Source of the DNA: an uncultured Lachnospiraceae bacterium
Lineage (GTDB): Bacteria; Bacillota; Clostridia; Lachnospirales; Lachnospiraceae
Assembly: GCA_934418125.1 (NCBI GenBank)
Contig: CAKRWT010000007.1
Location: 1-64,000 of the forward strand
Length of the DNA: 64,000 nt
Reading direction: 5' to 3'
The first letter of the stretch is position 1, and each line of letters starts with the position of its first letter. Shown here one piece after another: positions 36,243 through 45,500 of this stretch. Made by a program: the position numbers and the translations under genes. The notes beneath the pieces are model-generated. The model made no database searches. It saw nothing but the letters and a program-made list of their open reading frames with translations, and had not been told where the DNA came from.

Positions 36243-37589
36243 CTACTCATTTCTGATTGCTGCCAGCGGACTCAGCTTCATGGCCCTTCTTGCAGGGAAG
36301 AAGCCTGCTACCATACCGACCAGAATGGCAAATAATAAAGAAACAATTGCCAGCCAGAATGGAATATAGGAAATGCCGCTCATATAATCACTGGCAGATG
36401 CTACAATCCGGTTAATCACAAAGGATATGGTATAGCTTAGAATCAACCCAATAACCCCACCGATAAATCCAATAAATCCAGCTTCCAGTAAGAACAGGCT
36501 TCGGATATTCCGTAAATCACAGCCAAGCACTTTCATGACACCGATTTCCTTGGTTCTTTCATAAATGGACATCATCATGGTATTGGTTATACCGATTGCC
36601 GCTACCAGCAGGGAAACCGCTCCAATGCCGCCTAATACCGCCTGAATATAACCCAGAGTTTTCTGCTCTGATTCTACCCATTCTGCATTGCTGTAGGCTT
36701 CATATCCAAGATTCGTCAGTTCATTCTGGATTTGTGTCACATAATCCATACTGTCTACATTAACATATAACTGATTATAAAAAATCTCCTTGTATGGTTT
36801 TCCGGTCTTGGTGGAGGGCTGTCCCGGAATCACTTTATTTTTAAATACCCTTTTTAACTCCGGAATCAGTTTATCAATGTCACAGAAGGTATACCATCCA
36901 TTCTGTGACCACCCATCTTCTGGCGCCACTTCCACACCGCTTGTCTTTATCAGATACTTCTTCGGCGGTGTCACAGGCTGCTGTCCCTGTTCAGTGGTTC
37001 CCTGTGACTGATAATAGGTATCCATATCAAAGATGATAAAAATCGGGTCATTCATCAAATCAATATCCGGTAGTTCTCCGGTCTCCCAGTAACTGCCGCC
37101 ACTTCTTTTTACATTAGAGAAATTCTGTAATACTTCACAGCCGTAGAAAAAGGTCAGTTCCTCATCCTTTTTGCTTGGAAGACTTCCTTCTCCCACCTGC
37201 ATGTTCAGACTCTCAATCGCTTCCAGCGGCATTCCCTGTAATTGCAGATACCCCTCGTAGCTGCCATACTTTGCTAACACCGAAAGAGACATTACCGGAT
37301 AAACCGATTCCACATGCTCCATAGACTCTATCTGGGCAATGAGAGCATCGTCCAGCCTTTTCTGTTCTTCACTGTCTGAGTTGTTCCAAGGCTCATTGAC
37401 TGTAATCTGGGTCAGACTCCCATAGGATTCATACTGTGCCATCAGCGACCTGCTAAGGCCAAGTCCCAAGGAAATCATTACTACAATCGACGCAACTCCG
37501 ATAACAACCCCCAACACGGTCAATATGGTTCTTATTTTTCTTTTCCAAAGATTACTGCTGCTCATACGCAGCAAGTCAAGGAATTTCAT
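36243..37589 (-). CDS. FtsX/MacB-type ABC transporter permease (YtrF-like)
   Basis: A 448-residue permease: N-terminal membrane span (about 20-45; KRKIRTILTVLGVVIGVASIVVM), a large extracytoplasmic MacB_PCD domain (about 50-305), then three spans (about 315-340, 365-390, 410-435) with the FtsX-type YERTKEIGVMKVLG and a C-terminal FPARRAMKLSPLAAIRNE. This is the mechanotransmission type of permease, which pairs with the LolD-like ATPase encoded two genes upstream. It mirrors YtrF/YtrE in Bacillus. Likely function: envelope-related export or sensing. Confidence 0.9.
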   Translation of the reverse strand: MKFLDLLRMSSSNLWKRKIRTILTVLGVVIGVASIVVMISLGLGLSRSLMAQYESYGSLTQITVNEPWNNSDSEEQKRLDDALIAQIESMEHVESVYPVMSLSVLAKYGSYEGYLQLQGMPLEAIESLNMQVGEGSLPSKKDEELTFFYGCEVLQNFSNVKRSGGSYWETGELPDIDLMNDPIFIIFDMDTYYQSQGTTEQGQQPVTPPKKYLIKTSGVEVAPEDGWSQNGWYTFCDIDKLIPELKRVFKNKVIPGQPSTKTGKPYKEIFYNQLYVNVDSMDYVTQIQNELTNLGYEAYSNAEWVESEQKTLGYIQAVLGGIGAVSLLVAAIGITNTMMMSIYERTKEIGVMKVLGCDLRNIRSLFLLEAGFIGFIGGVIGLILSYTISFVINRIVASASDYMSGISYIPFWLAIVSLLFAILVGMVAGFFPARRAMKLSPLAAIRNE

Positions 37590-37606
37590 ACGCTGCTCCG
37601 TTCCTC

Positions 37607-39466
37607 TTATTTTTCTGTATCCATATCTGTGGCAGAATCTGTTGTCTGGGTTCCTATGGCCGGATCTGCTTCTTCCTTATCTTCCGATGTTTCGGTATCT
37701 GCCTCATCCTCTGCCAAATCCAACAAATCATCCTCTAAAAGCTTTGCTGCCTTTTTCTTTTTCTTCAGCTTCAGGAACACCACTACTGCCACGGCGCCCA
37801 CTACACCCACTGCTACAATAATACCGACAATCAGACCTGTTTTGGAACCTCCCTGATTCTCGTCCATACTATCATCATACATGGTATCGTCATACATCAT
37901 GTCATCAAAATTCTCTTCCGACACATATAAAGTAATGGTTTTTTCTGTGGTTGTCACATTTCCAGCTTCATCCTCATAGGAAATTTCCATCACGATAGTT
38001 CCATCATCCATAGTGGCTGCCATACCAGTCAGCATCACATCCACATTTCCGGTAGCACCAGACTGCAGATTTCCTACAAAAGCAGAAGCTTCTTCGATAG
38101 AATCTGCAATAAATTTTACCTGAACATTATATAATGTAGTCTTTCCAGTATTATAAATACTGAACATAACATTGGACTGGGAACCTACCGTAATGTCAGA
38201 AGGTACTACTTCCGGAATACTGGTATCAAAACGGCTTTCCTGCAAAATAGGAATGGAAACGCTTGCCTTATCCGTCAGGTCGAACATACTGCCAGCATCA
38301 TATTTCATATTCACATCCAACACATATGGTTTCTGTGCCAGGTCTGCCTTTGCCGTCATTTCAATGACAATATCTGTCGTAGTATTAGGGCTGATGCTGT
38401 CCATATATACAGAGCTCGCACCAGAGGTTGGCAGGAATGCGGAGTAAGTATTTGTCTTATCTTCTCCTTCAATCGCTGCCTGCATATCAAAAAGCACATT
38501 AGTAACTGCGGTATCCTTATCTGTATTTTGTACATGGATCGTCAGGGTAAAAGTATCTCCAGCATAAATATCGGCAGGATTTGTTTCAAATCCGGTTACA
38601 ACGATACGTGGTTTGGCTCCACTTGCTTCCTGTCCGCTGCCGCCGATAGTTCCACTACCCGGTTTTCCAATCGTCTTTACATAGACGGTTAATTCTACCG
38701 GTTCTTCACATCGGATTCCCGACTTGGTATACCATACATTAAATTTCAATGGATAATAACCGCTCATCACATCATCTCTTGCCGTAAATGTAAATGTAAA
38801 TTCCCGACGGTTTTCCATAGCTGCCTCCTTGGTCTGGCTGCCTGGAATATATGGTTCTGTCTGTAAATAACTGGTCATATCCGGTTCAAAAGGCCACTCG
38901 GTTACCAAGGTAGATGTCTTTGGCTCAATAATCAAATCGTTTAACTCTTCCGTACCAAAATTAATAACCGGAAGTACAATAGAAACCTGCTGTCCATAGC
39001 TGACAGTTGGTGTTTCCCAGTTATCCCCTACCTGCAGGAATTCACTGGTAGTCATGCTTACCTTTGTTACCGCTGCAGATTCCAGAGAAGATTTCGTCTG
39101 GGACACATAGGCCCACAGCTCAGTTACACTCATATCCGTATTCGCAATATAATACACAGCACTGTCAAAAACCTTATTCAGGTTCTCCATCATCTTCTCA
39201 TCCAGACGATACCGTACTTGCAGGCTTTTCAGATAATACAGCATATCTTCGTCTGCATCTGCCCTGTCATCATCGGTAATGACACGGTCAGAGGTTCTGC
39301 TGATTGTGGCCGGAGTATTCTGACTCACGCTATCCTCAGTCGCCTCTACCTTTGGCATCATTCCATCTAACCAGGGCAGACTGGGTACCGCCAGTATTCC
39401 CATTATTCCTATAAGAATTCCACCTGCTACTTTTTTCTTAATCCTGTTCCACATTTTGGTCTGCAT
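37607..39466 (-). CDS. Membrane-anchored extracytoplasmic protein with COG1361/CARDB-like domains
   Basis: A 619-residue protein with an N-terminal signal (about 12-30), several beta-sandwich repeats (about 100-535) with NPADIYAGDTFTLTIHVQN and VGSQSNVMFSIYNTGKT resembling CARDB/NEW3 domains, a C-terminal membrane span (about 545-568) and a cytosolic tail of basic then acidic residues. An Asp/Met/Tyr-rich stretch (MMYDDTMYDDS) precedes the span. It lies between ATPase and permease genes, so it is probably an exported partner of the FtsX-like permease, as seen for COG1361-type proteins in clostridial ABC clusters. Exact role unknown. Confidence 0.8.
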   Translation of the reverse strand: MQTKMWNRIKKKVAGGILIGIMGILAVPSLPWLDGMMPKVEATEDSVSQNTPATISRTSDRVITDDDRADADEDMLYYLKSLQVRYRLDEKMMENLNKVFDSAVYYIANTDMSVTELWAYVSQTKSSLESAAVTKVSMTTSEFLQVGDNWETPTVSYGQQVSIVLPVINFGTEELNDLIIEPKTSTLVTEWPFEPDMTSYLQTEPYIPGSQTKEAAMENRREFTFTFTARDDVMSGYYPLKFNVWYTKSGIRCEEPVELTVYVKTIGKPGSGTIGGSGQEASGAKPRIVVTGFETNPADIYAGDTFTLTIHVQNTDKDTAVTNVLFDMQAAIEGEDKTNTYSAFLPTSGASSVYMDSISPNTTTDIVIEMTAKADLAQKPYVLDVNMKYDAGSMFDLTDKASVSIPILQESRFDTSIPEVVPSDITVGSQSNVMFSIYNTGKTTLYNVQVKFIADSIEEASAFVGNLQSGATGNVDVMLTGMAATMDDGTIVMEISYEDEAGNVTTTEKTITLYVSEENFDDMMYDDTMYDDSMDENQGGSKTGLIVGIIVAVGVVGAVAVVVFLKLKKKKKAAKLLEDDLLDLAEDEADTETSEDKEEADPAIGTQTTDSATDMDTEK

Positions 39467-39500
39467 CTTTCTCTCCCTTACCCTTATCCTGTCTTCTTTT

Positions 39501-40244
39501 CTATTCCTGTGCCTTTATTGCATCTGGCATCTGTTCTCCTCTGTGGTCCTCTATTTCAATAATCTTACCATCCTTAATCCGCAGAATCACATCTGCAAAG
39601 CCTGCCAGATAATTATCATGGGTTACCATAACAAGTGTCTGATTCTTTTCCCTGACTACCTTTTTCATCAGGTTCATAACCTCCACAGAGGTATTGGAAT
39701 CCAGGTTTCCGGTAGGCTCATCGGCAAAGATTATCTCCGGTTCCACCACCAAAGCTCTTGCAACGCCTACACGCTGCTGCTGTCCACCTGACATCTGACT
39801 TGGTTTATGCTTTTTATGATGGCTTAGTCCTACCAAATCTAACATTTCTTCTGCTTTCGCATTCCGCTTTTTCTTATCCATCCCCTGAAAAGTAAGCGGT
39901 AATGCCACATTTTCAATAGCATCCATAGTTCCCATCAAATTAAAAGACTGGAAAATAAATCCGATATGTTCCCGGCGAAAGGCTACCAGCTGGTTCTCTG
40001 TTTTCGTTTCCATGTGCTCCCCCGCTATGATAATTTCACCTTTTGTGGGTTTTTCCAATCCCGCCAGCATATTGAGCAGGGTAGACTTACCAGAGCCGGA
40101 AGTACCTACGATGGAGCAGAAATCTCCCCGGTTGATGGTAAAACTGACGCCATTGAGAGCACGTACCTTTGTTTCACCTACCCGATATATTTTATACAAA
40201 TCTTTGACACATATTACGGGTTCCCCCGGTTTTTGCTTTTCCAT
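39501..40244 (-). CDS. LolD/MacB-type ABC transporter ATPase (YtrE-like)
   Basis: A 247-residue cytoplasmic ATPase. Walker A is GTSGSGKST (about 47-55), the signature is SGGQQQRVGVARAL (about 152-165), Walker B IIFADEPTGNLDSN (about 171-185) and the H-loop MVTHD. This close match to the LolD group implies an FtsX-like permease partner, which is present two genes downstream. It belongs to the ytr-like operon. Confidence 0.94.
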   Translation of the reverse strand: MEKQKPGEPVICVKDLYKIYRVGETKVRALNGVSFTINRGDFCSIVGTSGSGKSTLLNMLAGLEKPTKGEIIIAGEHMETKTENQLVAFRREHIGFIFQSFNLMGTMDAIENVALPLTFQGMDKKKRNAKAEEMLDLVGLSHHKKHKPSQMSGGQQQRVGVARALVVEPEIIFADEPTGNLDSNTSVEVMNLMKKVVREKNQTLVMVTHDNYLAGFADVILRIKDGKIIEIEDHRGEQMPDAIKAQE

Positions 40245-40273
40245 ATATGCGCCTCCGTTTTCTCTTATTCTTT

Positions 40274-42409
40274 CTATTTCTGTGCATCTATCGCAGTTGC
40301 TTCTTCCACGAAAGCAGGCACCTTATCCGCATACATGGTATAACTGAAATAGTATGCTGTTCTGTCATAAGGATAGTTTGTATCCTTCTTAAATACGATT
40401 GCCACATCATAATTACCGCTCATCTCTTCCGGATCGCTCAGGTTCTCCGTAAGCATATTCGGGTAGCATGCCTGTAAAATCTGGGCGATTTCTGCCTTAT
40501 CCTCAAAGGTTGCCTCGGTTACAGCAGACCCATAATCGGCTTCCACCTCCTGTGTCATCACATCGACAGGAGCGGAATCATAGGATTCATCATAATCATT
40601 CAACTCATTATGATAGTTGGTAATCGTAATGCTCTCGATATCTTCTGCCTTCAGTGCCAGTGGGTAATAGGCATCCACGGATTTCAGATATGCTATAGTA
40701 TTGGTAAAGTTCTCATAAACATACAGTTCATTGCTCCGGTAATCACTATAAGACAACTGAATGATACCACAAGGACGTGTATTTCTTCCCATACTGAAAT
40801 CAAACTGCTGCATGTCCTTTATCCAGGCATCCCGTAAGACTTCCATATCCCCTGTAGGAACTGCCATATTGACTGCTCCATTTGTGTAAACAATACTTAC
40901 CGGATTATCATAAAGTTCCTTATCCTTCATAATCTGATATGTTCCAATTTTCCAGGCATCACTTCCCATTATCTGGTCTAAAAGGGCTGCGGTAACCGGA
41001 TTATCAAAATCAATCCAGATACTTCTTCCGACTTCCTGACCGGATTTTAACCGGTACAGAATGTGTGCATATCTCGCATCTCCCATCAGCTCCGTATCTT
41101 CCTGCTGGGATTTCTGTGCCAGGGTCAATACCGGCTCTACGTCGGTCAGGAACATGTTCGCTTTCTCATATTCCCACTGTGAAATATAATCATGGGACGC
41201 ATCCCAGTAACTATTGTAGAAACCTTCGGTGGAAAACGCAACACTTTCCACACTGTCTGCATCTGGTAAATAACGATCATAGCCAAACAAATCTGCCTGA
41301 AAAATAAAGAACACGAAAAGTGCACCTGCTACTGCCACACCGGTGGATACCAGATGTCGTCCCAGTGCTTTGATATCAAAATCATAGGCTACTTCCAGAA
41401 CAGCACTCAGAATCAGGGTGCCTGCAAGCATTCCTATTACCAACAGCTTCTCATCACTGTAAGAAGCATTATATACAATATTTCCAATTAACATACCACC
41501 CGGAATGGCAATCGCTATCTTTATAATCGGTTCTAAGAAACCATAAGCAATCGCTTTTCCTGCTGCCTCAGACTTTCTTTTGCTGTAGGCCAGATATCCC
41601 ACTGCCAGAAGCACGATAGCAATCACAAGCCATTTTGCATAATAAGGAAGTGCCTGTTTTGCAATTTCGGAAGCTGTTCCTATCCGTTTTAACTGCCAGG
41701 TCATCTGCTCATAATCATCCAGCACCGATAACTTTGTCTGCAGGCTGACAAAATAACCGTCCATGGTATCAAAGAAGGAGTAGCCGTATGAATTAATCAG
41801 GGAATATAATACCTCTTCATAAAGAATCAGTACCGCGCACACACCAATGGTAATCATCCGGTTTCCGGTTATCATCACTGCCAGAATCATGGTATGATAC
41901 ATAACCAGGAAATATAACAGATTCCACACAAAAGCCAGTCCAACCGTTGCCAGGACGGCTCCGTTTACGGCTCCCTGTACGGCTGCCAGCACTACACTGA
42001 TAAAAAGGCTGACCAACGTTGCTGTCAGATAAATAATAATCCCATTTACATAAATGACCGCAAACCGTTTTTTTCTGGAAACCGGTACACTGTGGTACAT
42101 ATCTACCTTCCGTCTGTCATACAGATAGGCAAACCCTTGCATACCGATAATCACTGCCAAAGCTATTACTATCCACCCTTCATAGTTAGAAAAGCCAAGT
42201 GCATCCTGGGTTGCTTCGCACATAGCGCTCTTAAAAGCCTCCGTAGTCCGGTAAGCTCCTTCCGTATTCCATCTTCTGATTCTGGTTAAATATATGGTTA
42301 CAAAACCAATATAGGCAACCAACTGGACAAATACGCTTACAATCCAAACCCATATTCTTCTTTTATGGTTCTCTCTGCTTCTATCCCAGAATGAGTTTCT
42401 TGATGTCAT
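40274..42409 (-). CDS. ABC-2-type permease with large C-terminal domain (DUF6449-like)
   Basis: A 711-residue membrane protein. About nine hydrophobic spans lie in the first 375 residues (for example 20-42, 82-100, 112-140, 148-175, 180-198, 252-270, 287-305, 318-337 and 348-370), followed by a 330-residue, mostly polar, extracytoplasmic domain. The permease half resembles the YtrC/D class and carries the motif DRRKVDMYHSVPVSRKKRF near 94-112. The gene overlaps its ATPase by 29 bp, which strengthens the pairing. DUF6449 is named from memory. Confidence 0.8.
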   Translation of the reverse strand: MTSRNSFWDRSRENHKRRIWVWIVSVFVQLVAYIGFVTIYLTRIRRWNTEGAYRTTEAFKSAMCEATQDALGFSNYEGWIVIALAVIIGMQGFAYLYDRRKVDMYHSVPVSRKKRFAVIYVNGIIIYLTATLVSLFISVVLAAVQGAVNGAVLATVGLAFVWNLLYFLVMYHTMILAVMITGNRMITIGVCAVLILYEEVLYSLINSYGYSFFDTMDGYFVSLQTKLSVLDDYEQMTWQLKRIGTASEIAKQALPYYAKWLVIAIVLLAVGYLAYSKRKSEAAGKAIAYGFLEPIIKIAIAIPGGMLIGNIVYNASYSDEKLLVIGMLAGTLILSAVLEVAYDFDIKALGRHLVSTGVAVAGALFVFFIFQADLFGYDRYLPDADSVESVAFSTEGFYNSYWDASHDYISQWEYEKANMFLTDVEPVLTLAQKSQQEDTELMGDARYAHILYRLKSGQEVGRSIWIDFDNPVTAALLDQIMGSDAWKIGTYQIMKDKELYDNPVSIVYTNGAVNMAVPTGDMEVLRDAWIKDMQQFDFSMGRNTRPCGIIQLSYSDYRSNELYVYENFTNTIAYLKSVDAYYPLALKAEDIESITITNYHNELNDYDESYDSAPVDVMTQEVEADYGSAVTEATFEDKAEIAQILQACYPNMLTENLSDPEEMSGNYDVAIVFKKDTNYPYDRTAYYFSYTMYADKVPAFVEEATAIDAQK

Positions 42410-43286
42410 AACCTACTACCTCCGTTTCACTGATAAAGATTTCCTCCAGGGATAAAGGAAGCACCTCATAAAATACGGTATTGACTGTAGCAAATCTTGC
42501 CACCACTTCCTCTCTTGTACTTCGTACCGTAATCGTCCGAAGGGAACCTCTCTGCTCCTTCTTTAACACTTCCAGTCCATTCAAAGCTTTCAGTTCATCC
42601 TCTGTCGTTTCAAAAACACACTGTACCTTCTGGATGTTGCATTTCATATCCTCCAAATCCTTCGAAAGTAACACACCGCCCCGGTGCAGTAAGCCAACAT
42701 GGTCACAGATATCTTCCAGTTCCCGCAGGTTGTGGGAAGCGATAACCGGTGTCAGTCCCCTCTCCTCCATCTCCTTTGCAAAAATGGATTTGATTCCCTG
42801 GCGCATTACCGGATCCAGTCCATCAAAGGTTTCATCACACAAAATATATTTTGTATGGGAACAGATTCCCAGGAGAAGGGCCAGCTGTTTCTTCATGCCC
42901 TTGGAATAAGTAGATACCTTTCTGTTCTTGTCCAGGTTAAAGCTTTCCAGATACTTATAAAACTCTTCTTTATTAAAATTCTCATACACACCATTGTAAT
43001 AATGTTCCATGGCAGCGGCATTGCAATTGGCAAAGAAATATGGTTCATCGGCAATGAAAAACAGTTTCTTCTTTGCTTCCACGTTATCATAAACCGGCAT
43101 ATTATCTACAGCAACCGTTCCTTCATCCGGTTTTAAAACACCGGCAATCATACGAAGTACGGTACTTTTACCTGCTCCGTTGGTTCCTATCAGTCCAAAG
43201 ACTGTATTTTCTTTTATCGTTACACTGACCTCATCTACCGCCTTAATCTTATCAAAGGTTTTGGTCAGATTGTATAATTCAATCAT
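42381..43286 (-). CDS. ABC transporter ATPase (YtrB-like)
   Basis: A 301-residue ATPase of the antibiotic/bacitracin-type export group. Walker A GTNGAGKSTV (about 34-43), the degenerate signature YSKGMKKQLALLL (about 133-145), Walker B YILCDETFDGLDP (about 154-166) and an H-loop ASHNLRELE are visible. The C-terminal tail (about 220-301) is regulatory or dimerising. It overlaps the permease gene by 29 bp, so they form one complex. It follows the GntR regulator gene by 39 bp. Confidence 0.93.
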   Translation of the reverse strand: MIELYNLTKTFDKIKAVDEVSVTIKENTVFGLIGTNGAGKSTVLRMIAGVLKPDEGTVAVDNMPVYDNVEAKKKLFFIADEPYFFANCNAAAMEHYYNGVYENFNKEEFYKYLESFNLDKNRKVSTYSKGMKKQLALLLGICSHTKYILCDETFDGLDPVMRQGIKSIFAKEMEERGLTPVIASHNLRELEDICDHVGLLHRGGVLLSKDLEDMKCNIQKVQCVFETTEDELKALNGLEVLKKEQRGSLRTITVRSTREEVVARFATVNTVFYEVLPLSLEEIFISETEVVGYDIKKLILG

Positions 43287-43325
43287 AATTTTTCTCCTTC
43301 TGTCGTGTATGGCTTTCTCTATCCC

Positions 43326-43679
43326 TTACAACTGTTCTATCTCCCGAAACAGTTCCGTCTTCGTCATTCCGATTTCCATTGCTTCTTTTGCCAAATCAAG
43401 AATCCGCTCTTTATACTCTGTCTTTCGCTGTTCCACCAGTCTGCTATCTCCGGAAACGAAGTTTCCTCTGCCTTTTACGGTATAAATAAATCCCTGCCGT
43501 TCCAGTTCTGCATAAGCTTTCTGTATGGTATTGGGATTGATGGACAACTCCATGGCAAGGCTTCTTACCGAAGGCATCTGTTCATCCGCTGACATGGCAC
43601 CTTTCAGAATCAGCATCTTAAATCGTTCCACTATCTGCTCGTAGATAGGTCTTGTGTCCTTATAATCTATCAGTATCAT
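43326..43679 (-). CDS. YtrA-family GntR transcriptional regulator
   Basis: A 117-residue regulator of the YtrA subfamily of GntR: N-terminal winged helix (about 10-75; RPIYEQIVERFKMLILKGAM, MPSVRSLAMELSINPNTIQKAY, GRGNFVS) and a short dimerising tail (80-117) with no large ligand domain. The longer frame starts far upstream without an RBS; ATG 43679 is preceded by GGAAAGGAAC. YtrA proteins repress their own ABC operon. An imperfect 25-bp palindrome just downstream of the promoter is the likely operator. Confidence 0.9.
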   Translation of the reverse strand: MILIDYKDTRPIYEQIVERFKMLILKGAMSADEQMPSVRSLAMELSINPNTIQKAYAELERQGFIYTVKGRGNFVSGDSRLVEQRKTEYKERILDLAKEAMEIGMTKTELFREIEQL

Positions 43680-43723
43680 GTCTGTTCCTTTCCTGTTTTT
43701 CCATCTGTGGCACACGAACATCA

Positions 43724-43748
43724 ACTGTACTATTAGTGATGGTACACT
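43724..43748 (-). promoter_or_regulatory. Probable operator of the YtrA-like regulator
   Basis: Minus-strand AGTGTAC and AGTACAGT flank a ten-base centre, giving an imperfect palindrome that starts immediately after the -10 box. Position at the transcription start is right for repression. Confidence 0.6.
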
Positions 43749-43749
43749 T

Positions 43750-43778
43750 AATATACATCTGCTCATTCTTTCTGTCAA
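43750..43778 (-). promoter_or_regulatory. Promoter of the ytr-like operon
   Basis: Minus-strand TTGACA (43773-43778) and TATATT (43750-43755) are spaced by 17 bp. Only promoter seen for the seven downstream genes. Confidence 0.75.
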
Positions 43779-43837
43779 TGGATATTCCAGACTATCCGAA
43801 AAGAAGACTTACTACACAAGAATTCTTTGAAGCAAAA

Positions 43838-43875
43838 AGAGCACCCCCAAAAAGATACTTTTTCGGAAATGCTCT
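43838..43875 (-). terminator. Terminator of gpmI
   Basis: AGAGCA pairs with TGCTCT and an inner AAAAAG with CTTTTT; G-U and C-G pairs between them make a roughly 17-bp stem. On the minus strand it is followed by TTTTTG. It starts 24 bp after the gpmI stop codon. Confidence 0.75.
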
Positions 43876-43898
43876 CTGACCGTCATATTTGATTCAAC

Positions 43899-45440
43899 TT
43901 ATTTAATAAGCAAGGATTTTCCTGTCATCTCTGCCGGCTGTTCCTTACCCATTAACTCAATCAGGGTCGGGATGATATCTGCCAGGCATCCGCCCTCCCT
44001 TAACTTGTAAGATGGGTCTGCATTTACCAGAATAAATGGAACAGGGTTTGTGGTATGTGCTGTATAAGGAGCACCTGTCTCATAATCGATAAGCTGCTCT
44101 GCATTACCATGGTCAGCACAGATGAACATAACGCCGTCCACTTCTTTCAAAGCTTCTACGGCACGTCCTACACATTCGTCCACCACTTCTACTGCCTTGA
44201 TAGCGGCTTCCTGTACACCAGTATGACCTACCATGTCAGGATTTGCAAAATTGATAATAATAACATCATATTCGCCGGACTTGATGGCGCCTACCAATTT
44301 ATCACATACTTCATAAGCACTCATCTGAGGCTTTAAATCATAAGTTGCCACATCTTTTGGAGAGTTTACCAGGATTCTGTCTTCTCCTTCGTTTGGCTCT
44401 TCCACACCGCCGTTAAAGAAGAAAGTTACATGGGCATATTTCTCTGTCTCTGCAATTCTTGCCTGTTTCATGTGGTTTGCTGCAAGCCACTCACCAAAGG
44501 TATTTGTAACAGCAATCTTATGGAAAGCAACTTCTTTATGAGGAATGGTTGGGTCATAATCAGAGAAGCATACATAAGTAAGGTCTAATCTCTTCTCTCT
44601 TGCAAAGCCCTTAAAATCATCATCACAGAAACTTCTGGTAATTTCTCTTGCTCTGTCCGGCCGGAAGTTAAAGAAGATAACGGAATCGCCATCTTTTATG
44701 GTTGCAACCGGTGCACCGTTCTTCTTTACAACCGTAGGTTTTACGAACTCATCTGTCTCTTCTCTGTCATAGGATGCCTGGATACCTGCAGCAGCACTCT
44801 CTGCTTCCAGTCCCTCACCCTTTGTCAGTGCCAGATAAGCCTTCTCTACTCTGTCGTAGTTATTATCTCTGTCCATTGCGTAGTAACGACCTGTTACGGT
44901 TGCCACTTCGCCGACACCAATCTTCTTCATCTCTGCTTCCAGATCTTCTACGAAGCCTTTTCCACTTGCCGGAGGGGTATCACGTCCATCTAAGAAAGCA
45001 TGCACATATACTTTCTCCAGACCATTTCTCTTCGCTAACTCCAACAGTCCATATAAATGTGTGTTGTGGCTGTGTACACCACCATCCGATAACAGACCGA
45101 AAAGATGTAATGCAGAGCCATTCTTCTTGCAGTTATTGACAGCATCTAACAGTGCCGGATTCTCAAAAAAAGTACCATCCTGGATTTCCTTTGTAATTCT
45201 TGTCAGTTCCTGATATACGATACGGCCTGCCCCCATGTTCAGATGACCCACCTCGGAATTACCCATCTGACCTTCCGGAAGACCTACTGCCATACCACTG
45301 GCATTTCCTTTTACAAAAGGATATTCTGCCATCAGCTTATCCATAACAGGTGTTTTTGCAAGGGCAACGGCATTTCCTTCTGTCCTGTCATTCAGTCCAT
45401 AACCGTCTAAAATCATTAATACTGCTGGTTTCTTTCCCAT
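43899..45440 (-). CDS. gpmI: 2,3-bisphosphoglycerate-independent phosphoglycerate mutase
   Basis: A 513-residue binuclear-manganese enzyme of the alkaline phosphatase superfamily that interconverts 3- and 2-phosphoglycerate. The catalytic serine is in MGNSEVGHLNMGAGR (about 60-74). Metal ligands occur in MILDGYG (start), HGNAEQLID and THTTNPVPF near the C terminus. Length agrees with the family (about 510). It is the first gene downstream of tpk in this direction and ends at a good terminator. Manganese dependence makes it pH-sensitive in spore-formers, from established knowledge of the family. Confidence 0.97.
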   Translation of the reverse strand: MGKKPAVLMILDGYGLNDRTEGNAVALAKTPVMDKLMAEYPFVKGNASGMAVGLPEGQMGNSEVGHLNMGAGRIVYQELTRITKEIQDGTFFENPALLDAVNNCKKNGSALHLFGLLSDGGVHSHNTHLYGLLELAKRNGLEKVYVHAFLDGRDTPPASGKGFVEDLEAEMKKIGVGEVATVTGRYYAMDRDNNYDRVEKAYLALTKGEGLEAESAAAGIQASYDREETDEFVKPTVVKKNGAPVATIKDGDSVIFFNFRPDRAREITRSFCDDDFKGFAREKRLDLTYVCFSDYDPTIPHKEVAFHKIAVTNTFGEWLAANHMKQARIAETEKYAHVTFFFNGGVEEPNEGEDRILVNSPKDVATYDLKPQMSAYEVCDKLVGAIKSGEYDVIIINFANPDMVGHTGVQEAAIKAVEVVDECVGRAVEALKEVDGVMFICADHGNAEQLIDYETGAPYTAHTTNPVPFILVNADPSYKLREGGCLADIIPTLIELMGKEQPAEMTGKSLLIK

Positions 45441-45500
45441 AATTTATCTCCTTTTCTTACTGCTTATAATGTAATTCTATCTATCCTGTTTCCACCGATA

